Assembly: GCF_014649015.1 (NCBI RefSeq)
Contig: NZ_BMSF01000018.1
Span: 62,001 to 126,000, forward strand
DNA from: Streptomyces narbonensis
Lineage (GTDB): Bacteria; Actinomycetota; Actinomycetes; Streptomycetales; Streptomycetaceae
Length of the DNA: 64,000 nucleotides
Reading direction: 5' to 3'
Shown: positions 33,953-42,424 of the stretch, piece after piece
Layout of the letters: the number at the start of each line of letters is the position of its first letter
Position numbering within the stretch: the stretch's first letter is position 1
Program-made: the position numbers and the translations under genes
The notes under the pieces: generated by a model
Databases searched by the model: none
What the model saw: only the letters and a program-made list of their open reading frames with translations
What the model was told of the DNA's origin: nothing

Positions 33953-33980
33953 CGCGTGTCCTAGCTCGTAGCTGACCACC

Positions 33981-34017
33981 GAGGCCCGGTGCCCCCGTCG
34001 CGGGGGCACCGGGCCTC
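33981..34017 (+). terminator. Terminator of groESL1
   Basis: Perfect 16-bp arms (33981-33996 and 34002-34017) with a 5-base loop, 28 bases after the groEL1 stop. It has a very stable stem, without a U tract. Confidence 0.9.
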
Positions 34018-34035
34018 GCTGCGTCTCCGTCCGTC

Positions 34036-34734
34036 TCACCCCTCCACGGCGCCGAGCTGCCCCATGAGCCCGAGCAGGTCGTACTGCCACCAGCCCTCGA
34101 CGATCTTCCCGTCGTCCCGGAAGCGGTGGATGACCGTGCCGGTCATGCTCACGTCCATGCCGGTCGGCTGAAGCCCCATGAAGTCGCCGGTGTGGCTGCC
34201 CCGCCACGTCCACCGGGTGCAGACCCGGTCGCCCTCGGCGATCTGGTCGTCGACGGTGAAGGCGAAGTCGAAGCCGCCCCGCCACATCTCCACCTCGCGC
34301 CGGACGGCGTCCATGCCGATGACGTCCTGCTCGTTGGTCGGATCGTGGTCGTGGTAGCTCTCGGCCAGCACCTCGTCGAGCAGCGCCAGCTCCGGCTGGT
34401 CGGAGAACATCTCCATGAGCCGCCGGGCGTTGGTCTTGTACAGCGCCTCGTCCCGGACCACGTCCAGGTCGGTGAAGGTCGGCATCTCGTCACAGAGCGC
34501 GACCATCTCCCGGAAGATCCGGTCGGTCTCGGGCAGCTGCGAGTTGCGCATGGCCACGTCGTACGAGGGGAACTCGACGATCTCCACGATGTGGGAGCCG
34601 TCGGAACGGTCCTTGCCGACGATGCTGTGGGTCGCCGTCCGTTTGCCCTCGGTCTGCTCGACCCACTGGTCCATGAGCCGGTTCAGGTCGTCCACCCGAC
34701 TCGTCTTGCAGTCGATTATCTGTACGAAGGTCAT
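34036..34734 (-). CDS. SnoaL-like protein with N-terminal ABM-like domain
   Basis: The 232-aa protein has two parts. The N-terminal ~95 residues (MTFVQIIDCKTSRVDDLNRL ... VEFPSYDVAMRNSQ) look like a small ferredoxin-like/monooxygenase barrel. The C-terminal ~130 residues are SnoaL/NTF2-like, with ARRLMEMFSD, YHDHDPTNEQDVIG, CTRWTWRGSHTGDFMGLQPTG and GTVIHRFRDDGKIVEGWWQYD. SnoaL proteins are ester cyclases or unknown binding proteins. The fusion is not commonly described. It is divergent from the STAND gene with 46 bases between starts. Confidence 0.85.
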   Translation of the reverse strand: MTFVQIIDCKTSRVDDLNRLMDQWVEQTEGKRTATHSIVGKDRSDGSHIVEIVEFPSYDVAMRNSQLPETDRIFREMVALCDEMPTFTDLDVVRDEALYKTNARRLMEMFSDQPELALLDEVLAESYHDHDPTNEQDVIGMDAVRREVEMWRGGFDFAFTVDDQIAEGDRVCTRWTWRGSHTGDFMGLQPTGMDVSMTGTVIHRFRDDGKIVEGWWQYDLLGLMGQLGAVEG

Positions 34735-34780
34735 GGCGCCTCCCGACCCCGGTAGGACCCTTCCAGTCTAGGTTGGGTGC

Positions 34781-37700
34781 ATGGAGCGGGCAGGGGGAGA
34801 GCGGCGGGCGCCGATCACGGTCGAGAACGGGGCGGGCGTCGTCGTGATCGGCGACGGCAACCGGATCGGACCGCCGGAGCCGATCGCGGTGCGTTCCGCG
34901 TACCGGGAGCAGGTCCGCCGGATCGCCCCCGCGGAACTCGTCGACCGTAAGGCCGAGTTGGCGGAGCTCGCGGCGTTCTGCTCGGCCGACTCCGACCCCC
35001 TGTATGCCTGGTGGCGCGCGGAGGCCTGGGCCGGAAAGACCGCGCTGCTCTCCTGGTTCGCCCTCAACCCACCGCCGGGCGTACGGATCGTCCCCTTCTT
35101 CATCACGGCCCGCCTCGGCGCCCAGAACGACGTCGTCGCGTACGTGGACGTCGTCCTGGAGCAGCTGGCGGAACTGTCCGGCGAAGGCCTCCCCGCCCTC
35201 CTGACCCCCGCCACCCGCGAGGCCCATCTGCTACGCCTGTACGCCTCGGCCGCCGCGGCCTGCGCCGCGCGCGGCGAGCGCCTGGTCCTCCTCGTCGACG
35301 GCCTGGACGAGGACCGGGGCGTGACGACGGGCCCGGACGCCCACTCGATCGCGAGCCTGCTGCCGCACGACCTCCGGGTGATCGTCTCGGGCCGCCTCAA
35401 CCCGCCCCTCCCGGCCGACGTGCCGGAGAACCACCCGCTCCGGGACCCGGAGGCCGTACGGTTCCTGACCCCGTCCCCGAGGGCCCGCGCGATCCGGGCC
35501 GAGGCCGAGCGGGAACTGAAGTCCCTGCTGCTGTCGGGAGGTCTGGCGTACGAACTGCTGGGTCTGGTGACCGCGGCGGGCGGCGGTCTCACCGCCGACG
35601 ACCTCGCCGAGCTGACCGGCGACGTGCCCTACCGGGTGCGGGACCTGCTCCGCACGGGTCTCGCGCGCACCTTCACGCTGCGCGGCGACGCCTGCCTGCT
35701 GGCGCACGAGGAACTGGCCGTTCGGGCACGGGAGATGCTCGGCGACCGGGAGCTCGACCGGTGGAGGAGCGCGCTGGGCGTCTGGGCCGGGACCTGGCGT
35801 GGCCGCGGCTGGCCCGAGGAGAGCCCGGCCTATCTGCTCCATGAGTACGTCCCGATGCTGCGCGCGGCCAGCGAGGTGGACCGGCTGGTGGGCTGCGCGC
35901 TGGACGTCGTACGACATGACCGGTTGCTGGCCAGGACCGGCGCGGACGGGGTGGCGCTGGGGGAAGTGCGGGCCGCGGAGGCCGTGCTCGTGGCCGGGGA
36001 TGACCGGGCCGACCTGGTGACGGTGGCGCTGCGCTTGGCGTTCCACCGCGGGGAGCTGGAGCGCCGCAGCGGTGGAGTGCCGCCGGTGCTGGCAGCCGGG
36101 TGGGTCGGGGTCGGTGAGTTCGACCGGGCGGTGGGACTGGCGCGGAGCTTGGGGGGCCTGCCCACGGTCAAGGCGCTGTGCGCGATGGCGGCGCGGCTTC
36201 TGGAACTCGGCGAGCGGGAGCGGGCCGTCGGACTGGCCGAGGACGCGGAGGCCGCGACCAGGGTGTTCCGGTCGGGGTACACGTACGACGAGGCCGCGAG
36301 GACCACCACGATGCTGTGGATCGAGCTCGGCGCGTACGAGCGCGCCGCCGGACTGGTGCCGACGGTCGGGTCCGCCCGGCCCGAGGTCCTCCTGGCGCTG
36401 GTTCGCGCGTTGTGCGCGGCGGGGGAACACGCGTGGGCCCACGCCCTGGCCGGTGCGGAGCCCGATCGTTCCACCCGGGCCATGGCGGCGGCCGACATCG
36501 GTGAGTCGCTGATCCGGGCCGGGATCGCGGCTGGAGTGGGGGCCGTCCGCGTTCCGGTCGGTTACGTGCTGGGGGAGGTCGCGCTTCGTGTCTCGGTCGT
36601 GCTGAGCGACGCGGGGCGCCAGGAGCAGGCCGAGGCGGCTCTGCGCCTGGGAGAGGAGCGCGTCCACTGGGCGACCGACGCGATCACGACCAGCCGATTT
36701 GCATGGCGGGAGCGGGTCGTCGCCCTTGTGGCGGCAGGGGATTTCGACGCGGCACGTGAGCACGCGCGCAAGGTGGGCCCGGATCTGTTCGCTGAGGTGC
36801 TGGCGGAGCGGGGCGAGCGGGAGCGTGCGCTGGCCGCGGCCGAGACGCTGGAAGCCACGAGCGCGGCGGGCGTGCGGGGCAGGCTCGCCCGGAGGCTGGC
36901 CTCGGCGGGCGAGGTCGAGGAGGCCTTGGCTCTCGCGGCCGGCTTGCCGGGGGACGCGGATTTCGGGGCGTGGGCGGCCATCGGCTCTGCCCTGATGGCG
37001 TCCGGCAGGCTGGACGGGGTGGCGGCGTTGGCCGACCGCCTCGTGGCCGGCGCCGCCGGAGTGCGGGTGCTGGGCGCCCTCATGCGGCGACTGGTCGAGG
37101 AGGGGCGGGTCGAGCGTGCCCGGGCCCTGATGGCCGAGAACCGGGACCCGGCGGTAGCCGTCGCTCTGGCGGACGCCCTTCATCGCGTCGGCCGCGTGAC
37201 CGAGGCGCGGGAGCTGCTCGTGGAGGAGGAACGCAGGCATCGCGCGCCCACCCGTGCGGCCTTGGTCGGCGAACTCGCGTGGATCGCTCGTGCCGTGGGA
37301 ACCGCCGGCCGACGCGAGACTGCGGCACGTCTTGTCCGGGCCATCGGTGACGACTGGATCCTCGACGTTCCGGCCGTCGTGTCCGCGATGCTGGGCGCGG
37401 GGCAGGCCGAGCGGGCCGAACGGTGTGCCCGGCGGGCCGACTCCTTCCACCTCGCCCCGCTGCTCTCCGAGGTCGCGGCGGCCTACGTGGCCGAAGGGGA
37501 CTTCGACGGTGTCGACCGCCTGATCGGCCATCCCGCCACGCCGTCGTACGTGGTCGGGGCCGCGGCCGTCGCGTTCGCGCGGGCGGGTGCACGGTCGCGC
37601 GCGGCGGACCTCTTGTCCCGTCTCTCCCTTGCATCCGGCCTGGAGGCGAAGCGCGTCCTGATGGTGCTGCAGCTCGCTCGATCCGGGGAACGGGACGCGG

Positions 37701-38212
37701 CCCAGAGGCTGTTGGGTTTTGCCGCCGACGAGGGAAGCGCGACCGGTTCGGACTTGGTGTCCGCCGTTGCCTGGTCCCGGCTGAGCGAGGGGCGGGCCGT
37801 CGCGAAGGGCCTCGTATTCGGGGCGGCCGACTACTCGCCCCTCCACGCCGCAGAGGCTTTGGCCGTCGCCGGCGAGTACGACGAAGCGGCCGACCACGTA
37901 CGGACTCTGGGGACAGACGAGGCCTGGGTCGCCCTCCCCGGGCTCGTCGCCGAGCTGCTCCGGGCCGGCGAGTACGACCGCACCGCGACCCTGCTCGCCG
38001 AACTGCACCACTTCGGCGCTCCGTGCGGTGCGGGGTACGCCGCCCTTGCCCGCATGCACCCGGATCCCGTCAGAGCCCGCCGCTTCGCCGCCTGCGCCCT
38101 GGGCCTCGGGCTCCGGGCCGACACCTTGCCCGCCGTCCTCCACGTGGCTCCGGAGACCCTGGAGCTCGTCGAGACCGAGGCGGCGCGCCTACGCCGAGTG
38201 CTGGAGGTCTGA
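34781..38212 (+). CDS. STAND-type NTPase with large helical-repeat C-terminus
   Basis: The 1143-aa protein starts with a short Gly-rich beta motif (VENGAGVVVIGDGNRIG, residues 14-30), followed by a P-loop NTPase core. Walker A is RAEAWAGKTALL (79-90), Walker B is RLVLLVDGLDED (167-178) and a sensor strand is RVIVSGRL (199-206). A winged-helix-like region follows (to about 330), then about 750 residues of Ala/Leu/Arg-rich helical repeats with units such as GEFDRAVGLARSLGG and GERERAVGLAEDAEA, of TPR/HEAT type. This layout is that of STAND signalling or defence NTPases. No recognisable nuclease, TIR or protease effector domain was found at either end. It is a single-gene unit. Confidence 0.85.
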   Translation: MERAGGERRAPITVENGAGVVVIGDGNRIGPPEPIAVRSAYREQVRRIAPAELVDRKAELAELAAFCSADSDPLYAWWRAEAWAGKTALLSWFALNPPPGVRIVPFFITARLGAQNDVVAYVDVVLEQLAELSGEGLPALLTPATREAHLLRLYASAAAACAARGERLVLLVDGLDEDRGVTTGPDAHSIASLLPHDLRVIVSGRLNPPLPADVPENHPLRDPEAVRFLTPSPRARAIRAEAERELKSLLLSGGLAYELLGLVTAAGGGLTADDLAELTGDVPYRVRDLLRTGLARTFTLRGDACLLAHEELAVRAREMLGDRELDRWRSALGVWAGTWRGRGWPEESPAYLLHEYVPMLRAASEVDRLVGCALDVVRHDRLLARTGADGVALGEVRAAEAVLVAGDDRADLVTVALRLAFHRGELERRSGGVPPVLAAGWVGVGEFDRAVGLARSLGGLPTVKALCAMAARLLELGERERAVGLAEDAEAATRVFRSGYTYDEAARTTTMLWIELGAYERAAGLVPTVGSARPEVLLALVRALCAAGEHAWAHALAGAEPDRSTRAMAAADIGESLIRAGIAAGVGAVRVPVGYVLGEVALRVSVVLSDAGRQEQAEAALRLGEERVHWATDAITTSRFAWRERVVALVAAGDFDAAREHARKVGPDLFAEVLAERGERERALAAAETLEATSAAGVRGRLARRLASAGEVEEALALAAGLPGDADFGAWAAIGSALMASGRLDGVAALADRLVAGAAGVRVLGALMRRLVEEGRVERARALMAENRDPAVAVALADALHRVGRVTEARELLVEEERRHRAPTRAALVGELAWIARAVGTAGRRETAARLVRAIGDDWILDVPAVVSAMLGAGQAERAERCARRADSFHLAPLLSEVAAAYVAEGDFDGVDRLIGHPATPSYVVGAAAVAFARAGARSRAADLLSRLSLASGLEAKRVLMVLQLARSGERDAAQRLLGFAADEGSATGSDLVSAVAWSRLSEGRAVAKGLVFGAADYSPLHAAEALAVAGEYDEAADHVRTLGTDEAWVALPGLVAELLRAGEYDRTATLLAELHHFGAPCGAGYAALARMHPDPVRARRFAACALGLGLRADTLPAVLHVAPETLELVETEAARLRRVLEV

Positions 38213-39208
38213 CGCCCGGACCTCCTCCGCGAACGGCTCGCCGTGGACGTACCGCCGCACCTCCTCCAGCGCCTGGTCGGTCATGCGGTGGAGTTCGTTG
38301 CCGAGGGAGCCGGCCACGTGGGGGGTGAGGAGGACGTTGGGGAGGGTCCACAACGGCGATCCGACGGGCGGGAGTTCCGGGTCCGTCACGTCCAGGGTCG
38401 CGTGGAGGCGGCCCGAGAGGAGGTGGGGGAGGAGGGCCGTCTCGTCGATGAGGGAGCCGCGGGCCGTGTTGATCAGGGTCGTGCCGTCGGGCATCGCGGC
38501 GAGCTGGGCCGGGCCGATCATGCGGTACGTCGAGGGGAGCTGCGGCGCGTGGACCGAGACGACCGTGCTGCGGGCGCAGAGGTCGTCGAGGTCGGTCAGT
38601 TCCACGCCGGGTGGCGGGACCTCGGCGTACGGGTCGTACAGCAGGATCTCGAAGTCGAAGGGGCGGAGGAGTTCGATGACCCGGCGGCCGATGCGGGAGG
38701 CCCCGACGATGCCGATCGTGCGGCGGTGGTTGCCCCAGGCGGCGGATTCGGTGAGCCAGGCGTCGTCGGTGCGGAGTTCGGCGTAGCGCCGGGCGGAGCG
38801 GAGGACCTGCTTTCCGGCGAAGAGGATCGCGGCGAGGGTGTACTCGGCGACGGGCAGCGCGTTCGCGGCGGCGGCCGTGGTGACGCGGAGGCCGCGGTCC
38901 CAGCAGGCGTCGGTGATGTGGTGCTTGACGGAGCCGGCGGCGTGGACGACGGCCTTCAGGCGGGGGGCGCGGTCGAGGACCTCGGTGGTGAGGGGGGTGG
39001 CGCCCCAGCCGGTGAGGAGGAGTTCGGCCTCGGCGAGGGCGGCGGCGGTGCGCGCGTCGGGGGTGGTGAGGTCGTGGGCGACGAGGTGCGGGTCGGTGCG
39101 GGTGAGTGCCGTGAGGCGCCGCCGGTGGGCGTCGGTGAGCAGGCGGTCCGCGGTGTCGGGGCCCATCGCGAGGAGGAGGGCGGGGCGGTTGTCAGTGGCG
39201 GGGTGCAT
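38189..39208 (-). CDS. D-2-hydroxyacid dehydrogenase family protein
   Basis: The 339-aa NAD-dependent dehydrogenase has the dinucleotide motif GIVGASRIGRRVIELL near residue 168, the catalytic Arg in INTARGSLID and the catalytic His in LLTPHVAGS. It lies 17 bases after a sugar ABC permease on the same strand, so it is the last gene of the uptake operon. It may oxidise or reduce a sugar-derived acid. The ATG at 39208 is preferred over upstream Arg-rich in-frame sequence. Its tail overlaps the convergent STAND gene by 24 bases. Confidence 0.88.
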   Translation of the reverse strand: MHPATDNRPALLLAMGPDTADRLLTDAHRRRLTALTRTDPHLVAHDLTTPDARTAAALAEAELLLTGWGATPLTTEVLDRAPRLKAVVHAAGSVKHHITDACWDRGLRVTTAAAANALPVAEYTLAAILFAGKQVLRSARRYAELRTDDAWLTESAAWGNHRRTIGIVGASRIGRRVIELLRPFDFEILLYDPYAEVPPPGVELTDLDDLCARSTVVSVHAPQLPSTYRMIGPAQLAAMPDGTTLINTARGSLIDETALLPHLLSGRLHATLDVTDPELPPVGSPLWTLPNVLLTPHVAGSLGNELHRMTDQALEEVRRYVHGEPFAEEVRASDLQHSA

Positions 39209-39225
39209 CGTGGGACGTGTGCTCC

Positions 39226-40080
39226 TCACTTGACGCTGCCGGCGGTCAGACCCGCCTTCCAGTGGCGCTGGAGGGAGACGAAGGCGACGACGAGGGGGAC
39301 GACGGCGAGCAGGGATCCGGTGACGACGAGGGGGTAGAAGTCGGGTTCGGCGTGGGCGTTGCTGTTCCACGCGTACAGGCCGAGGCTCAGGGGGTAGAGC
39401 TTCTGGTCGGAGAGCATCACCAGGGGGAGGAAGAAGTTGTTCCAGATGGCGGTGAACTGGAAGAGGAAGACGGTCACGAAGCCGGGCATGACCATGCGCA
39501 GACCGATGGACCAGAAGACGCGCAGCTCGCCGGCCCCGTCGATCCGGGCGGCTTCCAGGGCCTCGTCGGGGATGTAGCCCGCGCAGAAGACCCGGGAGAG
39601 GTACACGCCGAAGGGGTTGACGAGGACGGGGATCAGGACGGCCCAGTAGGTGTTGACGACGCCGACCTCGCTGGCGAGGAGGTACATCGGCAGGGCGAGC
39701 GCGGTGGTGGGGACGAGCACGCCCAGGAGGACGACGCCGAAGAGCTGTTCCTTGCCCCGGAAGTCGTAGACGTGGAAGGCGTATCCGGCGGCGACGCTGA
39801 CGAACGAGCAGGCGAGGGCGCCGAATCCGGCGTAGAGCAGGCTGTTCGCGTACCAGTGGAAGTAGATGCCGTCGTTGTACTCGGCGAGCCGGGAGAGGTT
39901 GCCGCCGAGGTCGAAGCCGTCGAAGGAGAAGGCGTCGCCGGCGAGGAGGCCGCCGGCGTCCTTGGTGGCGGCGGTCAGCAGCCAGACGAGGGGGAAGAGC
40001 ATGTAGACGACGGCGAGGACGAGAGCGCCGTTGACAGCGGCCTTGGACAGCCAGACGTTGCCGGTACGAGGCTTGCTCAT
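39226..40080 (-). CDS. Carbohydrate ABC transporter permease (MalG-type)
   Basis: The 284-aa inner-membrane protein has six hydrophobic segments and the EAA loop EALEAARIDGAGELRVFWSIGLRMVMPG near residue 176, which contacts the ATPase. It belongs to the CUT1 sugar family. It overlaps the partner permease gene by four bases. No ATPase gene is present in the locus, consistent with the shared MsiK ATPase used by Streptomyces CUT1 systems. Confidence 0.93.
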   Translation of the reverse strand: MSKPRTGNVWLSKAAVNGALVLAVVYMLFPLVWLLTAATKDAGGLLAGDAFSFDGFDLGGNLSRLAEYNDGIYFHWYANSLLYAGFGALACSFVSVAAGYAFHVYDFRGKEQLFGVVLLGVLVPTTALALPMYLLASEVGVVNTYWAVLIPVLVNPFGVYLSRVFCAGYIPDEALEAARIDGAGELRVFWSIGLRMVMPGFVTVFLFQFTAIWNNFFLPLVMLSDQKLYPLSLGLYAWNSNAHAEPDFYPLVVTGSLLAVVPLVVAFVSLQRHWKAGLTAGSVK

Positions 40081-40970
40081 GCCGCCTTCCCCTTCCGGTT
40101 CCGGGCCGTCAGCCGTGTCACCGCGAAGGAGAGCAGCGCGGCGGTCAGGGCGAGGAGTACGGAGGCCGCGGCGGCGAGCCCGTAGTCGTTGCGGTCGAAG
40201 GCCGCGGTGTAGGCGTACATGTTCGGCGTCCAGGTGGAGGTGACGGCGGAGCCGGTGCCCTTGTTGAGGATCAGCGGTTCGGTGAAGAGCTGGAGCGAGC
40301 CGATGACCGTGAAGAGGCCGACCATCGCGAGCGAGGCCTTGACCAGCGGGACCTTGATGGAGAAGGCGATGCGCCAGGCGCCGGCCCCGTCGACGGTGGC
40401 CGCTTCGAGGACGGAGCGGTCGATGGCCTGGAGGGCCGCGTAGAAGATGACCATGTTGTAGCCGAGCCACTCCCACAGGGCGATGTTGACGATGGAGGGC
40501 AGGGCGCCTTCGGGGGAGAAGAAGTCGAAGCCGATGCCTCCCGCCTCCATCGCCTTGACGACCGGGCTGAGCTGGGGGGTGTAGAGGTAGACCCAGATCA
40601 GGGCGGCGATGATGCCGGGGACGGCGTGCGGCAGGAAGAGCGCGAGCTGGAAGAAGCGGCGGGCGCGGGCGAGGGCCGAGTCGAGGAGAAGGGCGAGGCC
40701 GAGGGCTCCGACGAGCAGCAGCGGGATGTAGAACAGGCAGTATCCGAGCAGGACGCCGAAGCCCTCGCGGAAGGCCCGGTCACCCAGCGCCGCCGTGTAG
40801 TTGTCGAGGCCGGTGAAGATGGTCTCGGTGCCGCCGAAGCCCAGTCCGGACTGCTTCTCGGTGAAGAGGCTGAGCCAGACCGCGTAGCCGATCGGCACCA
40901 CCATCACCGCGGTGAAGAGGACGAAGAAGGGGGTCAGCAGGATCGCGGCGGCGCGGGTGCGGGCCTTCAT
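40077..40970 (-). CDS. Carbohydrate ABC transporter permease (MalF-type)
   Basis: The 297-aa protein has about six TM segments, the N-terminal ILLTPFFVLFTAVMVVPIGYA and the EAA loop VLEAATVDGAGAWRIAFSIKVPLVK. It pairs with the permease at 39226 through a four-base overlap and follows the solute-binding protein gene by four bases. It forms the membrane core of a CUT1 importer. Confidence 0.93.
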   Translation of the reverse strand: MKARTRAAAILLTPFFVLFTAVMVVPIGYAVWLSLFTEKQSGLGFGGTETIFTGLDNYTAALGDRAFREGFGVLLGYCLFYIPLLLVGALGLALLLDSALARARRFFQLALFLPHAVPGIIAALIWVYLYTPQLSPVVKAMEAGGIGFDFFSPEGALPSIVNIALWEWLGYNMVIFYAALQAIDRSVLEAATVDGAGAWRIAFSIKVPLVKASLAMVGLFTVIGSLQLFTEPLILNKGTGSAVTSTWTPNMYAYTAAFDRNDYGLAAAASVLLALTAALLSFAVTRLTARNRKGKAA

Positions 40971-40974
40971 CCGG

Positions 40975-42291
40975 TCAGCCCTCGACCTTCAGGCCGCGCT
41001 TGGTGAGTTCGGCGACGGTGGCGTCGTGGCCGGCCTTGACGGCGTCCGTGATGCCGGGGCCGCCCTGGGTGATCTTGCCGAAGTGGTCCTTGATCGTGGT
41101 GTTGGTGGTGCCGGTGGTCGGGCCCCAGGCCCAGTTGGGGTTGATGGAGGCGCCGGAGGCCTCGAAGAGGGCGTAGATGTCCTGGCCGCCGTAGTAGCTC
41201 GCGTCGAAGGCCTTCTTGGCGACGGGGCGCAGGGCCGCGGCGGCGGGGAAGGCGGAGGAGGTGCCGGAGGCGATGCGGGCCTTCACGCCCTCCTCGGTGG
41301 TGGACATCCACTCGGCGAAGGTGACGGCGGCGGCCTTCTGCTTGCTGTCCTTGGTGACGGCGAAGGAGGTGCCGCCGAGCATGCCGCTGGCGGGCTTGCC
41401 GTCCCAGCTGGGCATGGGCGCCACGGCCCACTTGCCGCTCTGCTCGGGCAGGGTGCCCTTGAGGACGCCCGCGCCCCAGGAGGCGCCGAGGTAGCCGATG
41501 GTGGTGCCGTTCTTGAGGGAGCCGGTCCACTCGGGGCTGAACGAGGCGTTCTTGTGGACGAGACCGTCGTCGAGGAGGCCCTGCCAGTAGGCGGCGACCT
41601 TGGTGGTGGCGGCGTCGGTCGTGTCGATCTTCCAGGTGTCGTTCTCGGCCTTGAACCACTGGGCGCCGGCCTGCCAGGCCATCGCCTCGAAGGTGGTGGG
41701 GTCGTCGGGGAAGAAGGTGGCGATACGGGCCTTGGCGTCGGCCTTCTTGACCTGCTCGGCGGCCTTCCTGAACTCGTCCCAGGTGGCGGGGGCCTGGACC
41801 TTGTACGTGGCGAAGAGGTCCTTGCGGTAGAAGAAGGCCTGCGGGGCGGCGTCGAAGGGCACGGCCCAGGACTTGCCCCCGAGCGTGGTGAGTTCGACGG
41901 ACTGCGGGAGCAGCTTGGCCCGGTCGGCCTCGGTGAACTGGTCGCCGATGTCCTGGAGGGCGCCGGAGCTCACGAACTCGGGGAGCGAGGAGTACTCGAT
42001 GGAGACCAGGTCGGGGGCGTTGCCCGCCTTCACGGCGTTGGAGATCTTGGCGTAGCCGCCGGCGGTGCCGGAGGGGATCTCCTCGAACTTGACCTGGATG
42101 TCGGTGTGGGAGGCGTTGAAGGCGTCCACGACGTCCTTGGAGCCCTTGGCCCAGCCCCAGAAGGTGATGGTCACGGGCCCTGCGGGCTTGTTCGCGGAGT
42201 CCGCACCGCTGCCGCCGCAGGCCGTGAGGACGGCGAGGGCGCTGGCGGTGGCGGCTATGACACAGGACGTTCTGCTCCGACTGAGGCTCAC
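40975..42291 (-). CDS. ABC sugar transporter solute-binding lipoprotein
   Basis: The 438-aa protein has a signal peptide with lipobox AVLTAC and the family start VTITFWGWAKGSKDVVDAFN. Further features are YAKISNAVKAGNAPDLVSIEYSS and AFFYRKDLFATYKVQAPATW. It captures an oligosaccharide outside the membrane and passes it to the permeases. It is the first gene of the operon, behind a TTGACT/CAGGAT promoter at 42331-42359 and an operator at 42375. Confidence 0.93.
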   Translation of the reverse strand: MSLSRSRTSCVIAATASALAVLTACGGSGADSANKPAGPVTITFWGWAKGSKDVVDAFNASHTDIQVKFEEIPSGTAGGYAKISNAVKAGNAPDLVSIEYSSLPEFVSSGALQDIGDQFTEADRAKLLPQSVELTTLGGKSWAVPFDAAPQAFFYRKDLFATYKVQAPATWDEFRKAAEQVKKADAKARIATFFPDDPTTFEAMAWQAGAQWFKAENDTWKIDTTDAATTKVAAYWQGLLDDGLVHKNASFSPEWTGSLKNGTTIGYLGASWGAGVLKGTLPEQSGKWAVAPMPSWDGKPASGMLGGTSFAVTKDSKQKAAAVTFAEWMSTTEEGVKARIASGTSSAFPAAAALRPVAKKAFDASYYGGQDIYALFEASGASINPNWAWGPTTGTTNTTIKDHFGKITQGGPGITDAVKAGHDATVAELTKRGLKVEG

Positions 42292-42330
42292 GACACGACT
42301 CCTGAGGGCGGCGGGGAGGTTGTGGCCGTG

Positions 42331-42359
42331 ATCCTGTGACCGTTCATGACCGAAGTCAA
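42331..42359 (-). promoter_or_regulatory. Promoter of the sugar ABC operon
   Basis: On the minus strand TTGACT (42359-42354) and CAGGAT (42336-42331) are 17 bases apart. The -10 is the same hexamer as that of the divergent DUF2264 gene, consistent with joint control. Confidence 0.7.
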
Positions 42360-42374
42360 GAGCGAAAGATTGAT

Positions 42375-42391
42375 TGATCGAAAAATGATCA
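42375..42391. promoter_or_regulatory. Operator-like palindrome upstream of the sugar ABC operon
   Basis: TGATC and GATCA flank a seven-base spacer; the left half extends to TGATCGAA, the same motif found in the regulatory region at 43612-43670. Probable binding site of the DeoR/LacI hybrid regulator encoded next door. Confidence 0.6.
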
Positions 42392-42424
42392 GACGGTGGG
42401 GCGTGAAGTGCGCCCCGGGGGGAG

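Noticed and set aside
31766..34285. 839-aa open frame opposite groESL
   Set aside because: Antisense shadow of two unambiguous chaperonin genes and across the CIRCE region.
35231..38143. 970-aa open frame on the minus strand opposite the STAND gene
   Set aside because: Low-complexity Arg/Gly/Pro/Gln product with no domain. It is the antisense shadow expected from GC-biased third positions; the plus-strand frame has clear NTPase motifs.
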